Origin: Malikia granosa | GTDB lineage: Bacteria > Pseudomonadota > Gammaproteobacteria > Burkholderiales > Burkholderiaceae_C | DNA length: 42,958 bases | Direction: 5' to 3' | NCBI RefSeq assembly: GCF_002980595.1 | Contig: NZ_PVLQ01000004.1 | Span: forward strand, 1-42,958 | Shown here: one piece after another, positions 33,169-42,943 of the stretch | How positions within the stretch are numbered: the first letter of the stretch is position 1 | How the letters are laid out: each line of letters starts with the position of its first letter | The notes under the pieces: generated by a model | The model's input: the letters and a program-made list of their open reading frames with translations, nothing else | Told to the model about the DNA's origin: nothing | Databases searched by the model: none | Made by a program: the position numbers and the translations under genes

Positions 33169-33687
33169 TCAAGCCGGCTCGGGGCAGAGGCTGGAAGCCC
33201 ACTGGAACACCGAGCTGACGCCGCGCGGCAGCATGGGACGCGCCAGCGGCTTGAGCTTGAACGGCCCCTCGGCGGCAAGCGGGCGCGGCACCGACAGCTC
33301 CAGCCCGGCCGCGATATCAAGCAGGTTGATGGCCTCGCAGGCGCGGCGGAAGCTGTCCTGCAGCGCCTGCTCGACCGCCAGGAAGACATCGGGCGCTTGC
33401 GACACCGGCTCGGCCTCTTCCTGGTCCTGGTAGATGCGGACGACATCCCACAGGCTGACGCCGGACGGATCGCGCAAGCGGCTGGCATTGAACTGGTAGC
33501 CGCCGCCAGGGCCACGGTGGGCCAGCAGCAGGCCATGCTCGCGCAGGTCGCGCACCAGCACCTCCAGATAGCCGACCGACATGCCGAGCCGGTCGGACAT
33601 TTCCTTGACCGTGACCGGCCTGCCGGGGGTTCGGGCCGCCACGAGGACTGCGGCCTCGACGGCCTTGATAACTTTCCTGGAAATCAT
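33169..33687 (-). CDS. Rrf2-family transcriptional regulator
   Basis: DNA-binding repressor of 172 residues. The winged helix is clear (VTVKEMSDRLGMSVGYLEVL; LLLAHRGPGGGYQFNASRL), as is the helical tail LSLWDVVRIYQ-type segment. The cysteine trio that holds an Fe-S cluster in IscR and NsrR is absent: the only cysteines are in RRACEAINL and SSLCPEP. So it either senses by another route or lost the cluster. The last ~50 residues (after AAGLELSVPRP) are unusual. A palindrome in its own promoter suggests autoregulation. Confidence 0.9.
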   Translation of the reverse strand: MISRKVIKAVEAAVLVAARTPGRPVTVKEMSDRLGMSVGYLEVLVRDLREHGLLLAHRGPGGGYQFNASRLRDPSGVSLWDVVRIYQDQEEAEPVSQAPDVFLAVEQALQDSFRRACEAINLLDIAAGLELSVPRPLAAEGPFKLKPLARPMLPRGVSSVFQWASSLCPEPA

Positions 33688-33723
33688 GACTCAAGCCTTC
33701 TCTCGTTGCTGGGTTGGATGGGT

Positions 33724-33752
33724 ATTTTCCCTCATAAATCCCAGTTTGTCTA
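33724..33752 (-). promoter_or_regulatory. Promoter of the Rrf2 gene
   Basis: On the minus strand TAGACA (33752-33747) and GAAAAT (33729-33724) are 17 bases apart, 37 bases ahead of the Rrf2 start. The -35 is half of the palindrome at 33745-33759. Confidence 0.6.
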
Positions 33753-33774
33753 AGACAAATAAGGATTTTGTCTA
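33745..33774. promoter_or_regulatory. Palindromic operator with extra half-site before the Rrf2 gene
   Basis: A perfect 15-bp palindrome tttgtct-a-agacaaa (33745-33759) overlaps the predicted -35. The left half with its next base, tttgtcta, recurs at 33767-33774, exactly 22 bases on, about two helical turns. This is a likely site for the Rrf2 protein on its own gene, inferred from position and symmetry. Confidence 0.65.
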
Positions 33775-33955
33775 GCCTCGACCGGCAAGACAGCCCTGTT
33801 TCCGCCAGACCTGGGACGCCGCCCCCGGTACCGGGCCACCTGGCTTGGGCCCGGAAGGCCGACAGCGAGCGGCCAGCGCCGCCGGCCTGTCACGCGAATG
33901 ACCCATTGGGCGGCTAGCCTTGGACAGATCCTTCACCCCATCCAGGAAACCAGGC

Positions 33956-34462
33956 ATGAACCAGACGGCAGAAACCCGCCAGCCACCCAGCTTCGACGAA
34001 CCGCTCGCGAACGGACTGACCCCGTCGGAGATCTTCGACGCCGTGGTCGAGGAATTCGAGACCGGCCACACCGCGCACAGCAGCTTCATCGCCGAGGCCG
34101 AGGAACTGGTGGTCTGGCAGCATGAGGTCCGCCTGGCGCGCACCGGCTCGACCTGCCGCATCGCGGCGCTCGAATACCACATGCCCGACGACGAGGAAGC
34201 CGAGGCCAGCGCCGGAGCAGAGGTCGAATGGGACGAATTCGACGAGGACGAGGAAGATGACGATGGCGCCCATGTGATCGAGTACCTGGTCGAGCTCGAG
34301 ATCGGCGGCGTCTTCGTCTGCGCGCGCTGGGAGGCCTGGAGCAGCAACTTCGCCGAAGCGCGCCACATCAAGGCCGCCGCGCACAAGACCTATATCCGCA
34401 TGGCCGCGCTGATCGGCGTCAAGGTCGGCTACGAGCTGACGACCCAGCCCAGCCGCTACTGA
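33956..34462 (+). CDS. Acidic protein of unknown function
   Basis: 168 residues, not recognised. It is strongly acidic in the middle (about 75-105: PDDEEAEASAGAEVEWDEFD, then more Asp/Glu). The flanks are structured: SEIFDAVVEEFETGHTAHSS, LVVWQHEVRLARTGSTCRIA, YLVELEIGGVFVCARWEAWS and a helix EARHIKAAAHKTYIRMAALI. No signal peptide or membrane helix. AGGA stands eight bases before ATG 33956; an in-frame ATG at 33920 would add twelve residues. The mix of beta strands split by an acidic loop looks like a real folded protein. Confidence 0.7.
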   Translation: MNQTAETRQPPSFDEPLANGLTPSEIFDAVVEEFETGHTAHSSFIAEAEELVVWQHEVRLARTGSTCRIAALEYHMPDDEEAEASAGAEVEWDEFDEDEEDDDGAHVIEYLVELEIGGVFVCARWEAWSSNFAEARHIKAAAHKTYIRMAALIGVKVGYELTTQPSRY

Positions 34463-34532
34463 ACTGGGAGCGGCGGACCGCGCCCGGATCAGCCGACCCA
34501 GGCTGTAGCGCAACGCGGTCTATGATGGCGCC

Positions 34533-35390
<858 letters not shown>

Positions 35391-35450
35391 GCCCGGGCAC
35401 CTTGCCGCTCGCCCAGCGTACTCAGCCCCCAGCCCCTGACGGCCGGCCGA

Positions 35451-38400
35451 TCAGCCGAGCTGGGCCCAGACCTTGTCGAGCCGCTTGATGCTGACGGGCT
35501 GGGGCGTGCGCAGCTCCTGGGCGAAGAAGCTCACGCGCAACTCTTCCAGCAGCCAGCGCAGCTCGTTCATGCGCTCGTCCTGCACCCCCTTGCGCTCGGC
35601 GACCAGGCGCCAATAGCGCTGCTCCTGCGCGCGGACCTCGGCCATGCGCGACGCATCGCGCGCGGGGTCGGCGCGGTACTTGTCGAGCCGCAGCACGATG
35701 GCCTTCAGGTAGCGCGGCAGATGCTGCAGCTGGGCCCAGGGCGCCTCACTCAGGAAGCGCTTCGGAACCAGGCGCTGCAGCTGCTGGCTCGCGTCGGCCA
35801 CCGCCTCGGGCGCGTACTTGCAGTCCTTGAGCTTGCGCACCGCCGCCGCATACTCGAGCAGCACGGTGCCGCCCAGGCGCGCGACCTCGTTGGCGATCAG
35901 CGTGAGACGGCCACGCCCCTCGTCGAGGCGGCGCTTGAAGTCGGCCGCGTTGGCCGGCAGCGGATCGAGCAGGAAGGCGCGCTCGATCGCGACATTGATG
36001 ATCTGCTCGCGCAATTCCTCCTGCGTGCCCAGCGCCATGTAGGCCACCGCCATCTTCTGCAGCTCGGGGATGTTCTTCTCGAGGTACTTGAGCGCGTCGC
36101 GGATCTGCAGCGCGAACAGGCGGCGCAGGCCGGCGCGGTGCTTCCTGGCCGCGACCTCGGGCTCGTCGAAGACCTCGATCGTCACCGCGTCGCCGGCGTC
36201 GATCAGCGCCGGGAAGCCGATCAGGGTCTGGCCGCCCTTGCGGATCTCCATGATCTCGGGCCAGTCGCCAAAGGTCCAGGCCGTATGGCGCTGGGCGGCG
36301 TCGGCGGCTGGCTGGTCCGCCGCGCCGGCCTGGCCAGCGGCCTTGGGCGGCGTGGCGGCACCGGCAGCCCGCGCGCCGCCTGCGCCCGGCCCTGGCTGGC
36401 TGGCTGCAGCGCGCGACCCGGCAGCCCCGGCAGCCCCGGCCGGTCCGGCCGGCTGAGCCGCCGAGGCGACGGCTGGCGCGGCGTTGGCAGTGTTCCCAGC
36501 CGCCTCGCCCGCGCCCAGGTCGGCCACCTTGAGCTTGGCCAGCGCCTGGAAGGCGCCGCGCGCCTTGGCGCCGAGCTCGGCCTTCAAGGCCGGCAGGTTG
36601 CGGCTCTGGCCGAGCTGGCGGCCATGCTCGTCGACCACGCGCAGGTTCATGAACTGGTGCGGCTGCAGCATGTCGAGCTTAAAGTCGCCTCGCTTGACAT
36701 CGAGGCTGGTGATCTGCCTGACCTCCTTCAAGAGCGCATCGGTCAGCGAGCCCTGCGCCCAGCGCTCCGGCGCGCTCAGGGTCGCGGCCAGCTTCTCGGC
36801 GCTGTCGGGCAGCGGCACCAGGCGCGCGCGGGGTTTTTGCGGCAGGCTTTTCAGCAGGGCCTGGATCTTGTCCTTGAGCATGCCGGGCACCAGCCACTCG
36901 CAGCGCTCCTCGCTGACCTGGTTCAGCACGAACAGCGGCAGGCTGACGGTGATGCCGTCCTTCGGGTCGCCGGGCTGGTGCAGGTAGCTCGCCGAGCAAT
37001 CGACGCCACCGATCTTGACCACCTTGGGAAAGGCCTGGGTCGTGATGCCGGCGGCCTCGTGCCGCATCAGCTCGTCGCGCGTCAGGTGCAGCAGCTTCGG
37101 ATGGGTCTTGGACGCCTCGCGGTACCAGAGCTCGAGCTCGCGCCCGCTGCAGACCTCGGGCGGCAGCTGCGCGTCGTAGAAGGCGAAGATCAGCGGGTCG
37201 TCGACCAGCACGTCCTGCCGGCGCGACTTGTGCTCGAGCTCCTCGACCTGGGCGATCAGCTTGCGGTTGGCCGCCAGGAAGGGCAGCCGGGTCTCCCACT
37301 CCTGGGCGACCAGGCCCTCGCGGATGAAGATCTCGCGCGCGCCGACCGGATCGACCCGGCCGTAGTTGAGGCGGCGCTGGCTGTAGACCACCAGGCCGTA
37401 GAGGGTGGCGCGCTCGTAGGCAACGACCTCGGCCGCCTTCTTCTCCCAGTGCGGGTCGAGCAGCTGTTTCTTCAGCAGATGGGCGCCGACCTGTTCCAGC
37501 CATTGCGGCTCGATCGCGGCGATGCCGCGGCCGAACAGGCGCGCGGTCTCGACCAGCTCGGCGCAGACGATCCAGCGTCCGGGCCGCTTGGAGAGATGCG
37601 CGCCCGGATGGCGATGGAACTTGATGCCGCGTGCGCCCAGGTAGACATCCTCGGTCTCGTGCTTGCAGCCGATGTTGCCCAGCAGACCCGACAACATGGC
37701 CAGGTGCAGCTGCTCGTAGCTGGCAGGCACGCTGTTGAGCTTCCAGCCATGCTCGGCCACCACGGTGTGCAGCTGGCTGTGGATGTCGCGCCATTCGCGC
37801 ACGCGGCGTACGCTGACGAAGTTCTGCCGCAGCAGCGCCTCGTACTGGCGGTTCGACAGCTTGTGCGTCGGCGCCGGTTGATTCGGGGTCAGAGGCCGAT
37901 TCTTGCTGCCAGCCAGATCCGACAATTGGAGTCTGACCCCATTTTGTGCGCCCCCGTTGGGAGCACTGGGCAGTGCGGCAGCGCCATGGGGCTTGCCGCC
38001 GCGCGCTTCTTCCAGCCAATGCCAGAGCTTGAGGTAGCTGGTGAACTCGCTCTTCTCGTCGTCGAACTTGGCATGGGCCTGGTCGGCCTGGGCCTGGGCT
38101 TCGAGCGGGCGCTCGCGCACGTCCTGCACGCTCAAGGCGGAAGCGATGATCAGCACCTCGTCGAGCGCGTTGCGGCTCCTGGCCTCGAGGATCATGCGTC
38201 CCACGCGCGGGTCGAGCGGCAGCTTGGCGAGCTCGGCGCCGAGCGCGGTCAGTTCGTTGGCATCGTCGACCGCGCCGAGCTCGTTCAGCAGCTGGTAGCC
38301 GTCGGTGATCGCGCGCCGGGTCGGCGCCTCCAGGAAGGGGAAATCCTCGACCTGGCCCAGATGCAGCGACTTCATGCGCAGGATCACCGAGGCCAGCGAG

Positions 38401-39650
38401 GAGCGCAGGATCTCGGGGTCGGTGAAGCGCGGCCGCGCGTTGAAGTCGGCCTCGTCGTAGAGCCGGATGCAGATGCCGTTGGCGACCCGGCCGCAGCGGC
38501 CGGCGCGCTGGTTGGCTGCCGCCTGGCTGATCGGCTCGACCAGCAGCTGCTCGACCTTGCTGCGCAGGCTGTAGCGCTTGACGCGCGCGGTGCCGGCATC
38601 GATCACGTAGCGGATGCCCGGCACGGTCAGCGAGGTCTCGGCGACGTTGGTTGCCAGCACGATGCGGCGCTGGCCATGCGGCTTGAAGATCTGGTCCTGC
38701 TCGGCCGCGCTCAGGCGCGCGAACAGCGGCAGCACCTCGGCGCTGCGCAGCACCGGCTGGTGGCTCAGGTGCTTGCGCAGGTGGTCGGCCGCCTCGCGGA
38801 TCTCGCGCTCGCCGGGCAGGAACACCAAGATGTCGCCGGCGTGCGCCCCGCCGCGCCAGAGCTCGTCGACCGCATCGGCGATCGCGTCGTTCAGGCCATA
38901 GTCGCGGCTGTCCTCGAAGGGCCGGTAGCGCTGCTCGACCGGAAAGGTGCGGCCCGAGACCATGATCACCGGCGCCGGCCCCTTGGCCGACTCGAAATGG
39001 CGCGCGAAGCGGTCGGCATCGATCGTCGCCGAGGTCACGATCACCTTCAGGTCGGGACGCCGCGGCAGGATCTGCTTGATGTAGCCGAGCAGGAAGTCGA
39101 TGTTGAGGCTGCGCTCGTGCGCCTCGTCGATGATCAGCGTGTCGTAGGCCTGCAGCAGCGGGTCGGTCTGGGTCTCGGCCAGCAGGATGCCATCGGTCAT
39201 CAGCTTGACCGAGGCGTTCTTGCCGAGCCGGTCGTGGAAGCGCACCTTGTAGCCGACCACCTCGCCCATTTGCGTCTTGAGTTCCTCGGCGATGCGGGCC
39301 GCGACCGAGCTCGCCGCGATCCGGCGCGGCTGGGTATGGCCGATCAGCTGCGGGCGCCGGGAGCGCTCGCCACGGGCTGGCCGGCGCTCGCCGGCGCGCG
39401 CGGCCGGGTCAGCCGCGGTCGCATTGGCCGCCGCCGCCCTGCCCTCGGCGCTGGCTTGTGCCTGGCGCTGCGCCTGCCCGCCGCGCCCCATGGCCAGCGC
39501 GATCTTGGGCAGCTGGGTGGTCTTGCCCGATCCGGTCTCGCCGCAGACGATGACAACCTGATGACCGACAATGGCGGCCTCGATCTCGTGGCGGCGAGCC
39601 GACACTGGCAGGGATTCGGGGAACTCGATGGTGAAAGAGGCGGACTGCAA
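35451..39650 (-). CDS. hrpA: ATP-dependent RNA helicase HrpA
   Basis: DEAH-box helicase, 1399 residues, somewhat longer than the ~1300 of E. coli. Walker A is CGETGSGKTTQLPKI (36-50), DEAH is IIDEAHERSLN (174-184), and motif III is VTSATIDADRF. HrpA family helicases act on RNA and have been linked to rescue of stalled ribosomes. The extra length comes from three low-complexity inserts: Ala/Arg-rich residues 57-100, residues ~548-600, and an Ala/Gly/Pro-rich stretch ~1055-1110. The second insert contains a REP-like inverted repeat in frame. All lie between conserved blocks, so the protein should work. Confidence 0.95.
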   Translation of the reverse strand: MQSASFTIEFPESLPVSARRHEIEAAIVGHQVVIVCGETGSGKTTQLPKIALAMGRGGQAQRQAQASAEGRAAAANATAADPAARAGERRPARGERSRRPQLIGHTQPRRIAASSVAARIAEELKTQMGEVVGYKVRFHDRLGKNASVKLMTDGILLAETQTDPLLQAYDTLIIDEAHERSLNIDFLLGYIKQILPRRPDLKVIVTSATIDADRFARHFESAKGPAPVIMVSGRTFPVEQRYRPFEDSRDYGLNDAIADAVDELWRGGAHAGDILVFLPGEREIREAADHLRKHLSHQPVLRSAEVLPLFARLSAAEQDQIFKPHGQRRIVLATNVAETSLTVPGIRYVIDAGTARVKRYSLRSKVEQLLVEPISQAAANQRAGRCGRVANGICIRLYDEADFNARPRFTDPEILRSSLASVILRMKSLHLGQVEDFPFLEAPTRRAITDGYQLLNELGAVDDANELTALGAELAKLPLDPRVGRMILEARSRNALDEVLIIASALSVQDVRERPLEAQAQADQAHAKFDDEKSEFTSYLKLWHWLEEARGGKPHGAAALPSAPNGGAQNGVRLQLSDLAGSKNRPLTPNQPAPTHKLSNRQYEALLRQNFVSVRRVREWRDIHSQLHTVVAEHGWKLNSVPASYEQLHLAMLSGLLGNIGCKHETEDVYLGARGIKFHRHPGAHLSKRPGRWIVCAELVETARLFGRGIAAIEPQWLEQVGAHLLKKQLLDPHWEKKAAEVVAYERATLYGLVVYSQRRLNYGRVDPVGAREIFIREGLVAQEWETRLPFLAANRKLIAQVEELEHKSRRQDVLVDDPLIFAFYDAQLPPEVCSGRELELWYREASKTHPKLLHLTRDELMRHEAAGITTQAFPKVVKIGGVDCSASYLHQPGDPKDGITVSLPLFVLNQVSEERCEWLVPGMLKDKIQALLKSLPQKPRARLVPLPDSAEKLAATLSAPERWAQGSLTDALLKEVRQITSLDVKRGDFKLDMLQPHQFMNLRVVDEHGRQLGQSRNLPALKAELGAKARGAFQALAKLKVADLGAGEAAGNTANAAPAVASAAQPAGPAGAAGAAGSRAAASQPGPGAGGARAAGAATPPKAAGQAGAADQPAADAAQRHTAWTFGDWPEIMEIRKGGQTLIGFPALIDAGDAVTIEVFDEPEVAARKHRAGLRRLFALQIRDALKYLEKNIPELQKMAVAYMALGTQEELREQIINVAIERAFLLDPLPANAADFKRRLDEGRGRLTLIANEVARLGGTVLLEYAAAVRKLKDCKYAPEAVADASQQLQRLVPKRFLSEAPWAQLQHLPRYLKAIVLRLDKYRADPARDASRMAEVRAQEQRYWRLVAERKGVQDERMNELRWLLEELRVSFFAQELRTPQPVSIKRLDKVWAQLG
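37885..37940. repeat. REP-like inverted repeat inside hrpA
   Basis: Arms ggggtcaga (37885-37893) and tctgacccc (37932-37940) are perfect inverses, and the similarity extends inward as ggggtcagannCCnATT (17 bases each side). It resembles mobile REP palindromes moved by RAYT transposases, which often carry GGGGTCAGA-type cores. It is translated in frame as hrpA residues ~566-589 (GVRLQLSDLAGSKNRPLTPN). No RAYT gene is in the window. Confidence 0.65.
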
Positions 39651-39731
39651 GTGGCGGGTTTCCGTGGAATGCGAAACCCTCGATTATCCTAAAGGGTTGC
39701 CACCCGCGCCATGGCGCTCCACATTCACCGC

Positions 39732-41078
39732 ATGTCCACCGTATTCAACTTCACCTTCGTGCCCTGGTTCCGCTCGGTGGCACCCTATATCCACAAGTTC
39801 CGCAACCAGACCTTCGTGGTCGGGATACCGGGCGAGGCGATAGCAGCCGGCAAGCTGCCCAACCTGGCGCAGGATCTGGCGCTGATCCAGAGCATGGGCG
39901 TGCGCCTGGTGCTGGTGCATGGCTTTAGGCCCCAGGTCAACGAGCAGCTCGCGATCAAGGGCCAGAGTCCCAAGTACCACAACGGCATCCGCATCACCGA
40001 CAGCGTGGCGCTCGACTGCGCCCAGGAGGCCGCCGGCCAGCTGCGCTACGAGATCGAGGCCGCCTTCAGCCAGGGCCTGCCCAACACGCCGATGGCCGGC
40101 GCCACGGTGCGGGTGATCTCGGGCAACTTCATCACCGCGCGCCCGGTCGGCATCATCGACGGCATCGACCACCAGCACTCGGGGCTGGTGCGCAAGGTCG
40201 ACGTGCCGGGCATCATGCGCACGCTCGACATGGGCGCGCTGGTGCTGCTGTCGCCGTTCGGCTTCTCGCCGACCGGAGAGGCCTTCAACCTGACGATGGA
40301 GGAAGTCGCGACCAGCGTCGCGATCGCGCTCAAGGCCGACAAGCTGCTGTTCATGACCGAAGTGCCCGGCATCCGGATGCGGCCGCAGGAGCCCGCCAGC
40401 GAGGACAATCCGGTCGACACCGAGCTGCCGCTGGCACAAGCCGTGCAGATCCTGGCGGACGCGCCGCCCGGGCTGGAGCCGACCGACACGGCCTTCTATC
40501 TGCAGCATTGCGTCAAGGCCTGCAAGGGCGGGGTCGAACGCAGCCACATCATCCCGTTCGCGGTCGACGGCGCGCTGCTGCTCGAGGTCTATGTGCACGA
40601 CGGCATCGGCACCATGGTGGTCGACGAGAAGCTGGAGGAACTGCGCGAGGCGACGGCCGACGATGTCGGCGGCATCCTGCAGCTGATCGAGCCGTTCGAG
40701 AAGGACGGCACCCTGGTCAAGCGCAACCGCACCGAGATCGAGCGCGACATCGGCCACTACACCATCGTCGAGCACGACGGCGTGATCTTCGCCTGCGCCG
40801 CGCTCTACCCCTACCCGGAAGCCGGCACCGGCGAGATGGCCGCCGTCACGGTCTCGCCCCAGGTCCAGGGCCAGGGCGACGGCGAGAAGCTGCTCAAGCG
40901 CATCGAGCAGCGCGCCCGCATCATGGGCCTCCAGAGCATCTTCGTGCTGACCACGCGCACCATGCACTGGTTCCTCAAGCGCGGCTTCGTCCAGGTCGAC
41001 CCCGACTGGCTGCCCGAGGCGCGCAAGAAGAAGTACAACTGGGACCGCAAGTCGATGGTGCTGGTCAAGAAGCTCTAA
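39732..41078 (+). CDS. argA: Amino-acid N-acetyltransferase (N-acetylglutamate synthase)
   Basis: First step of arginine synthesis: acetyl-CoA plus glutamate gives N-acetylglutamate. It has 448 residues from ATG 39732; an ATG at 39711 would add seven. The N-terminal amino-acid-kinase fold has LVLVHGFRPQVNEQL and VISGNFITARPVG. The C-terminal GNAT domain has AAVTVSPQVQGQGDGEKLL, the acetyl-CoA pyrophosphate loop, and ends MHWFLKRGFVQVD. It is divergent from hrpA with an 81-base gap. Allosteric feedback by arginine is usual in the family. Confidence 0.95.
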   Translation: MSTVFNFTFVPWFRSVAPYIHKFRNQTFVVGIPGEAIAAGKLPNLAQDLALIQSMGVRLVLVHGFRPQVNEQLAIKGQSPKYHNGIRITDSVALDCAQEAAGQLRYEIEAAFSQGLPNTPMAGATVRVISGNFITARPVGIIDGIDHQHSGLVRKVDVPGIMRTLDMGALVLLSPFGFSPTGEAFNLTMEEVATSVAIALKADKLLFMTEVPGIRMRPQEPASEDNPVDTELPLAQAVQILADAPPGLEPTDTAFYLQHCVKACKGGVERSHIIPFAVDGALLLEVYVHDGIGTMVVDEKLEELREATADDVGGILQLIEPFEKDGTLVKRNRTEIERDIGHYTIVEHDGVIFACAALYPYPEAGTGEMAAVTVSPQVQGQGDGEKLLKRIEQRARIMGLQSIFVLTTRTMHWFLKRGFVQVDPDWLPEARKKKYNWDRKSMVLVKKL

Positions 41079-41087
41079 ATTCTTTCA

Positions 41088-42943
41088 GGCCAAGCTGCTA
41101 AAAAGTAAGCCTCAGCGGGGACGGCTGCTGGATAGTTATTCCGAGTCAGCCTCCAGACAAGCCTTCGCATCAGCCAGATGCACCCCAGTGAAATAGAGCG
41201 TGGTGCGTTGACTTCCGAGGTCTATTTCAATCTCGGTCGTCGATGCCGTTGAAATAAGCTCGGCCATCGAACCTTTCTGTCCGTTGGCATACTGGTAGGC
41301 AGCGGCGTGATTCGGACACAGTGCCAAGTAGGTTGATCGATAGCGTTTCGTCGAATTTACAATCAACTCAACGGCTTCGAAATAGTATGAGCCAGATGGA
41401 AGTTTGAACGGAAGTTCATCTTTGCACACTTGGCAAATCATCTGCCCATTCGCATTCGTGTACTGGTCTTGCAGATAGACTTTTGCCTCAATCTTTGCTT
41501 CCGAAACGCCGAGCTGAACGGAGCGAGTTTTCATCGCAACAGATTTATCCGGAGTTGCTCGCACATCCGAGCCGACACGATTTGCACGCATTTCAGGGTT
41601 GCGTACTTCCCGCACCGGAAGTTCGACTGGACCTGTTCGTCGTTGTCGTTTTTTAGCAAGGATAGCTTCCTGCTCTTCGGGCGATAACAGTTTATTGAAC
41701 TCCAACGCTCGCTGCAGATCAGCGTCGGATTTGAAGCCAAGTTTTTCGCGATGCTCTCGGCGCTCAGCAGATTCGACGAATTTCTTCTTTTCATCGAACC
41801 CAAACTGAACAGCCTCAAGCCATTTAAAGCCTGCGTCTACCGGGAACCCCTTGGGCAAGCGACTTGCAATAGCCTGACTTGGCTTGACGAACAACCCTCC
41901 AGTCTGCGGCACCCATTCCAAGTCACGAAGCGCGCATACCAGCTGCGAGGGAGAGGTTTTTGGACCACCTCTATCAGTGATTTGATAGACTGCCTCAAAA
42001 ATATTTTCTCTATTATATTCTACGCGACACAAAATATCTGTGCGACACAAAACCTTCCAAAACAGTTGTATCGCCGCAATATCTTTAGACATAAGCAAAT
42101 CCATGGACTCTGGCGAAAGAGAGAAATCTCTATTGATAACATTTCCTTCTCGTTCGCCCGGAGCCTTGGAGAGAACTGCACTCCAGTTGGGATTCTGCCT
42201 GCAGTTTGCATCAACAGAAATTCTGTCAAATTCTTTCTGACAACCTAACGCCACAGCAAAATTTATTATCCGATCAATCTCGATTCCGCAATTTTTATAC
42301 CAGTCATCGAGAGGCCAGCGCTTCAGATTTTGATCTTTGCTTAGTTTATGCAAGTGACTAAGGCCAGTATGCATGAACGGCTCATCCAAATACACCTTAT
42401 TTGCAGAAGCCCATGTCATTGAAAGAGATGCAACCTTGAAGACCTTAGCCGCGTCAAATATGCGACGCAAATTAGGGGCATTCTCCAGCAGGGAAATCAT
42501 TCTCTCAAGGTCGGACAAATATTCAATGTCTGCGGGTGGATTGACACCCTCCCTGTATCTTAATCGAAGTAAAAGCTTTATTTCGTCAGTCTCATCAGGT
42601 TCGCGAACACCTAGCAACTCCAAGAACCGTCGAGCATCTTCCTGTTGTGCCTTCTTCGAACCTTCAGTCAGAACTCGATGGTCAACTCGATGATATGGAC
42701 CAGACTCACTGCACGGACCAGTACAAAAATATGAATGTGAAGCGACACCCCACTTTCCTGAAACCAGCCGGATAAAGTGAACATCAGAGAGATGACCGAA
42801 ATCATCTATCTCCTCACAGTGCTTTAACAATAAAGCATACAGTGACTGCAGCCACTCAAATGATTTTGACGCAATCCATCCTAGTGTCTTCTGACGAGTG
42901 ATTTCAAGGTGTCTTTACTGCCTTTTTGGCCAGCAGCTTGGCC
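41088..42943. repeat. 12-bp inverted repeat flanking the low-GC block
   Basis: ggccaagctgct at 41088-41099 recurs inverted at 42932-42943 (agcagcttggcc). The copies lie just outside the low-GC sacsin-like fragment. Both copies are followed within a few bases by an A-rich run and GTAA. It may be chance; it could also mark the ends of an inserted segment. Confidence 0.35.
41136..42830 (-). CDS. C-terminal part of a large sacsin-like (GHKL-type) protein, probably broken
   Basis: 564 residues read from a TTG, but coding continues upstream to 42914 without a start, so the 5' part is missing or in another frame. The sequence matches the C-terminal half of bacterial sacsin N-terminal-ATPase-like proteins (usually over 1000 residues). 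Diagnostic parts are LRDLEWVPQTGGLFVKPSQA, GFKSDADLQRALEFNKLL, KIEAKVYLQDQYTNANGQ and the zinc module CQVCKDELPFKL...YYFEAVELI...LALCPNHAAAYQYA. That module looks like an HNH treble clef whose catalytic His is lost. GC is visibly lower than in argA. The GHKL ATPase domain is not in the window. Such proteins occur in defence-rich regions; function unproven. Confidence 0.8.
   Translation of the reverse strand: MLKHCEEIDDFGHLSDVHFIRLVSGKWGVASHSYFCTGPCSESGPYHRVDHRVLTEGSKKAQQEDARRFLELLGVREPDETDEIKLLLRLRYREGVNPPADIEYLSDLERMISLLENAPNLRRIFDAAKVFKVASLSMTWASANKVYLDEPFMHTGLSHLHKLSKDQNLKRWPLDDWYKNCGIEIDRIINFAVALGCQKEFDRISVDANCRQNPNWSAVLSKAPGEREGNVINRDFSLSPESMDLLMSKDIAAIQLFWKVLCRTDILCRVEYNRENIFEAVYQITDRGGPKTSPSQLVCALRDLEWVPQTGGLFVKPSQAIASRLPKGFPVDAGFKWLEAVQFGFDEKKKFVESAERREHREKLGFKSDADLQRALEFNKLLSPEEQEAILAKKRQRRTGPVELPVREVRNPEMRANRVGSDVRATPDKSVAMKTRSVQLGVSEAKIEAKVYLQDQYTNANGQMICQVCKDELPFKLPSGSYYFEAVELIVNSTKRYRSTYLALCPNHAAAYQYANGQKGSMAELISTASTTEIEIDLGSQRTTLYFTGVHLADAKACLEADSE

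Noticed and set aside
35721-39692. Open frame of 1323 codons opposite hrpA
   Set aside because: Antisense shadow of a high-GC gene; hrpA has all helicase motifs on the other strand.
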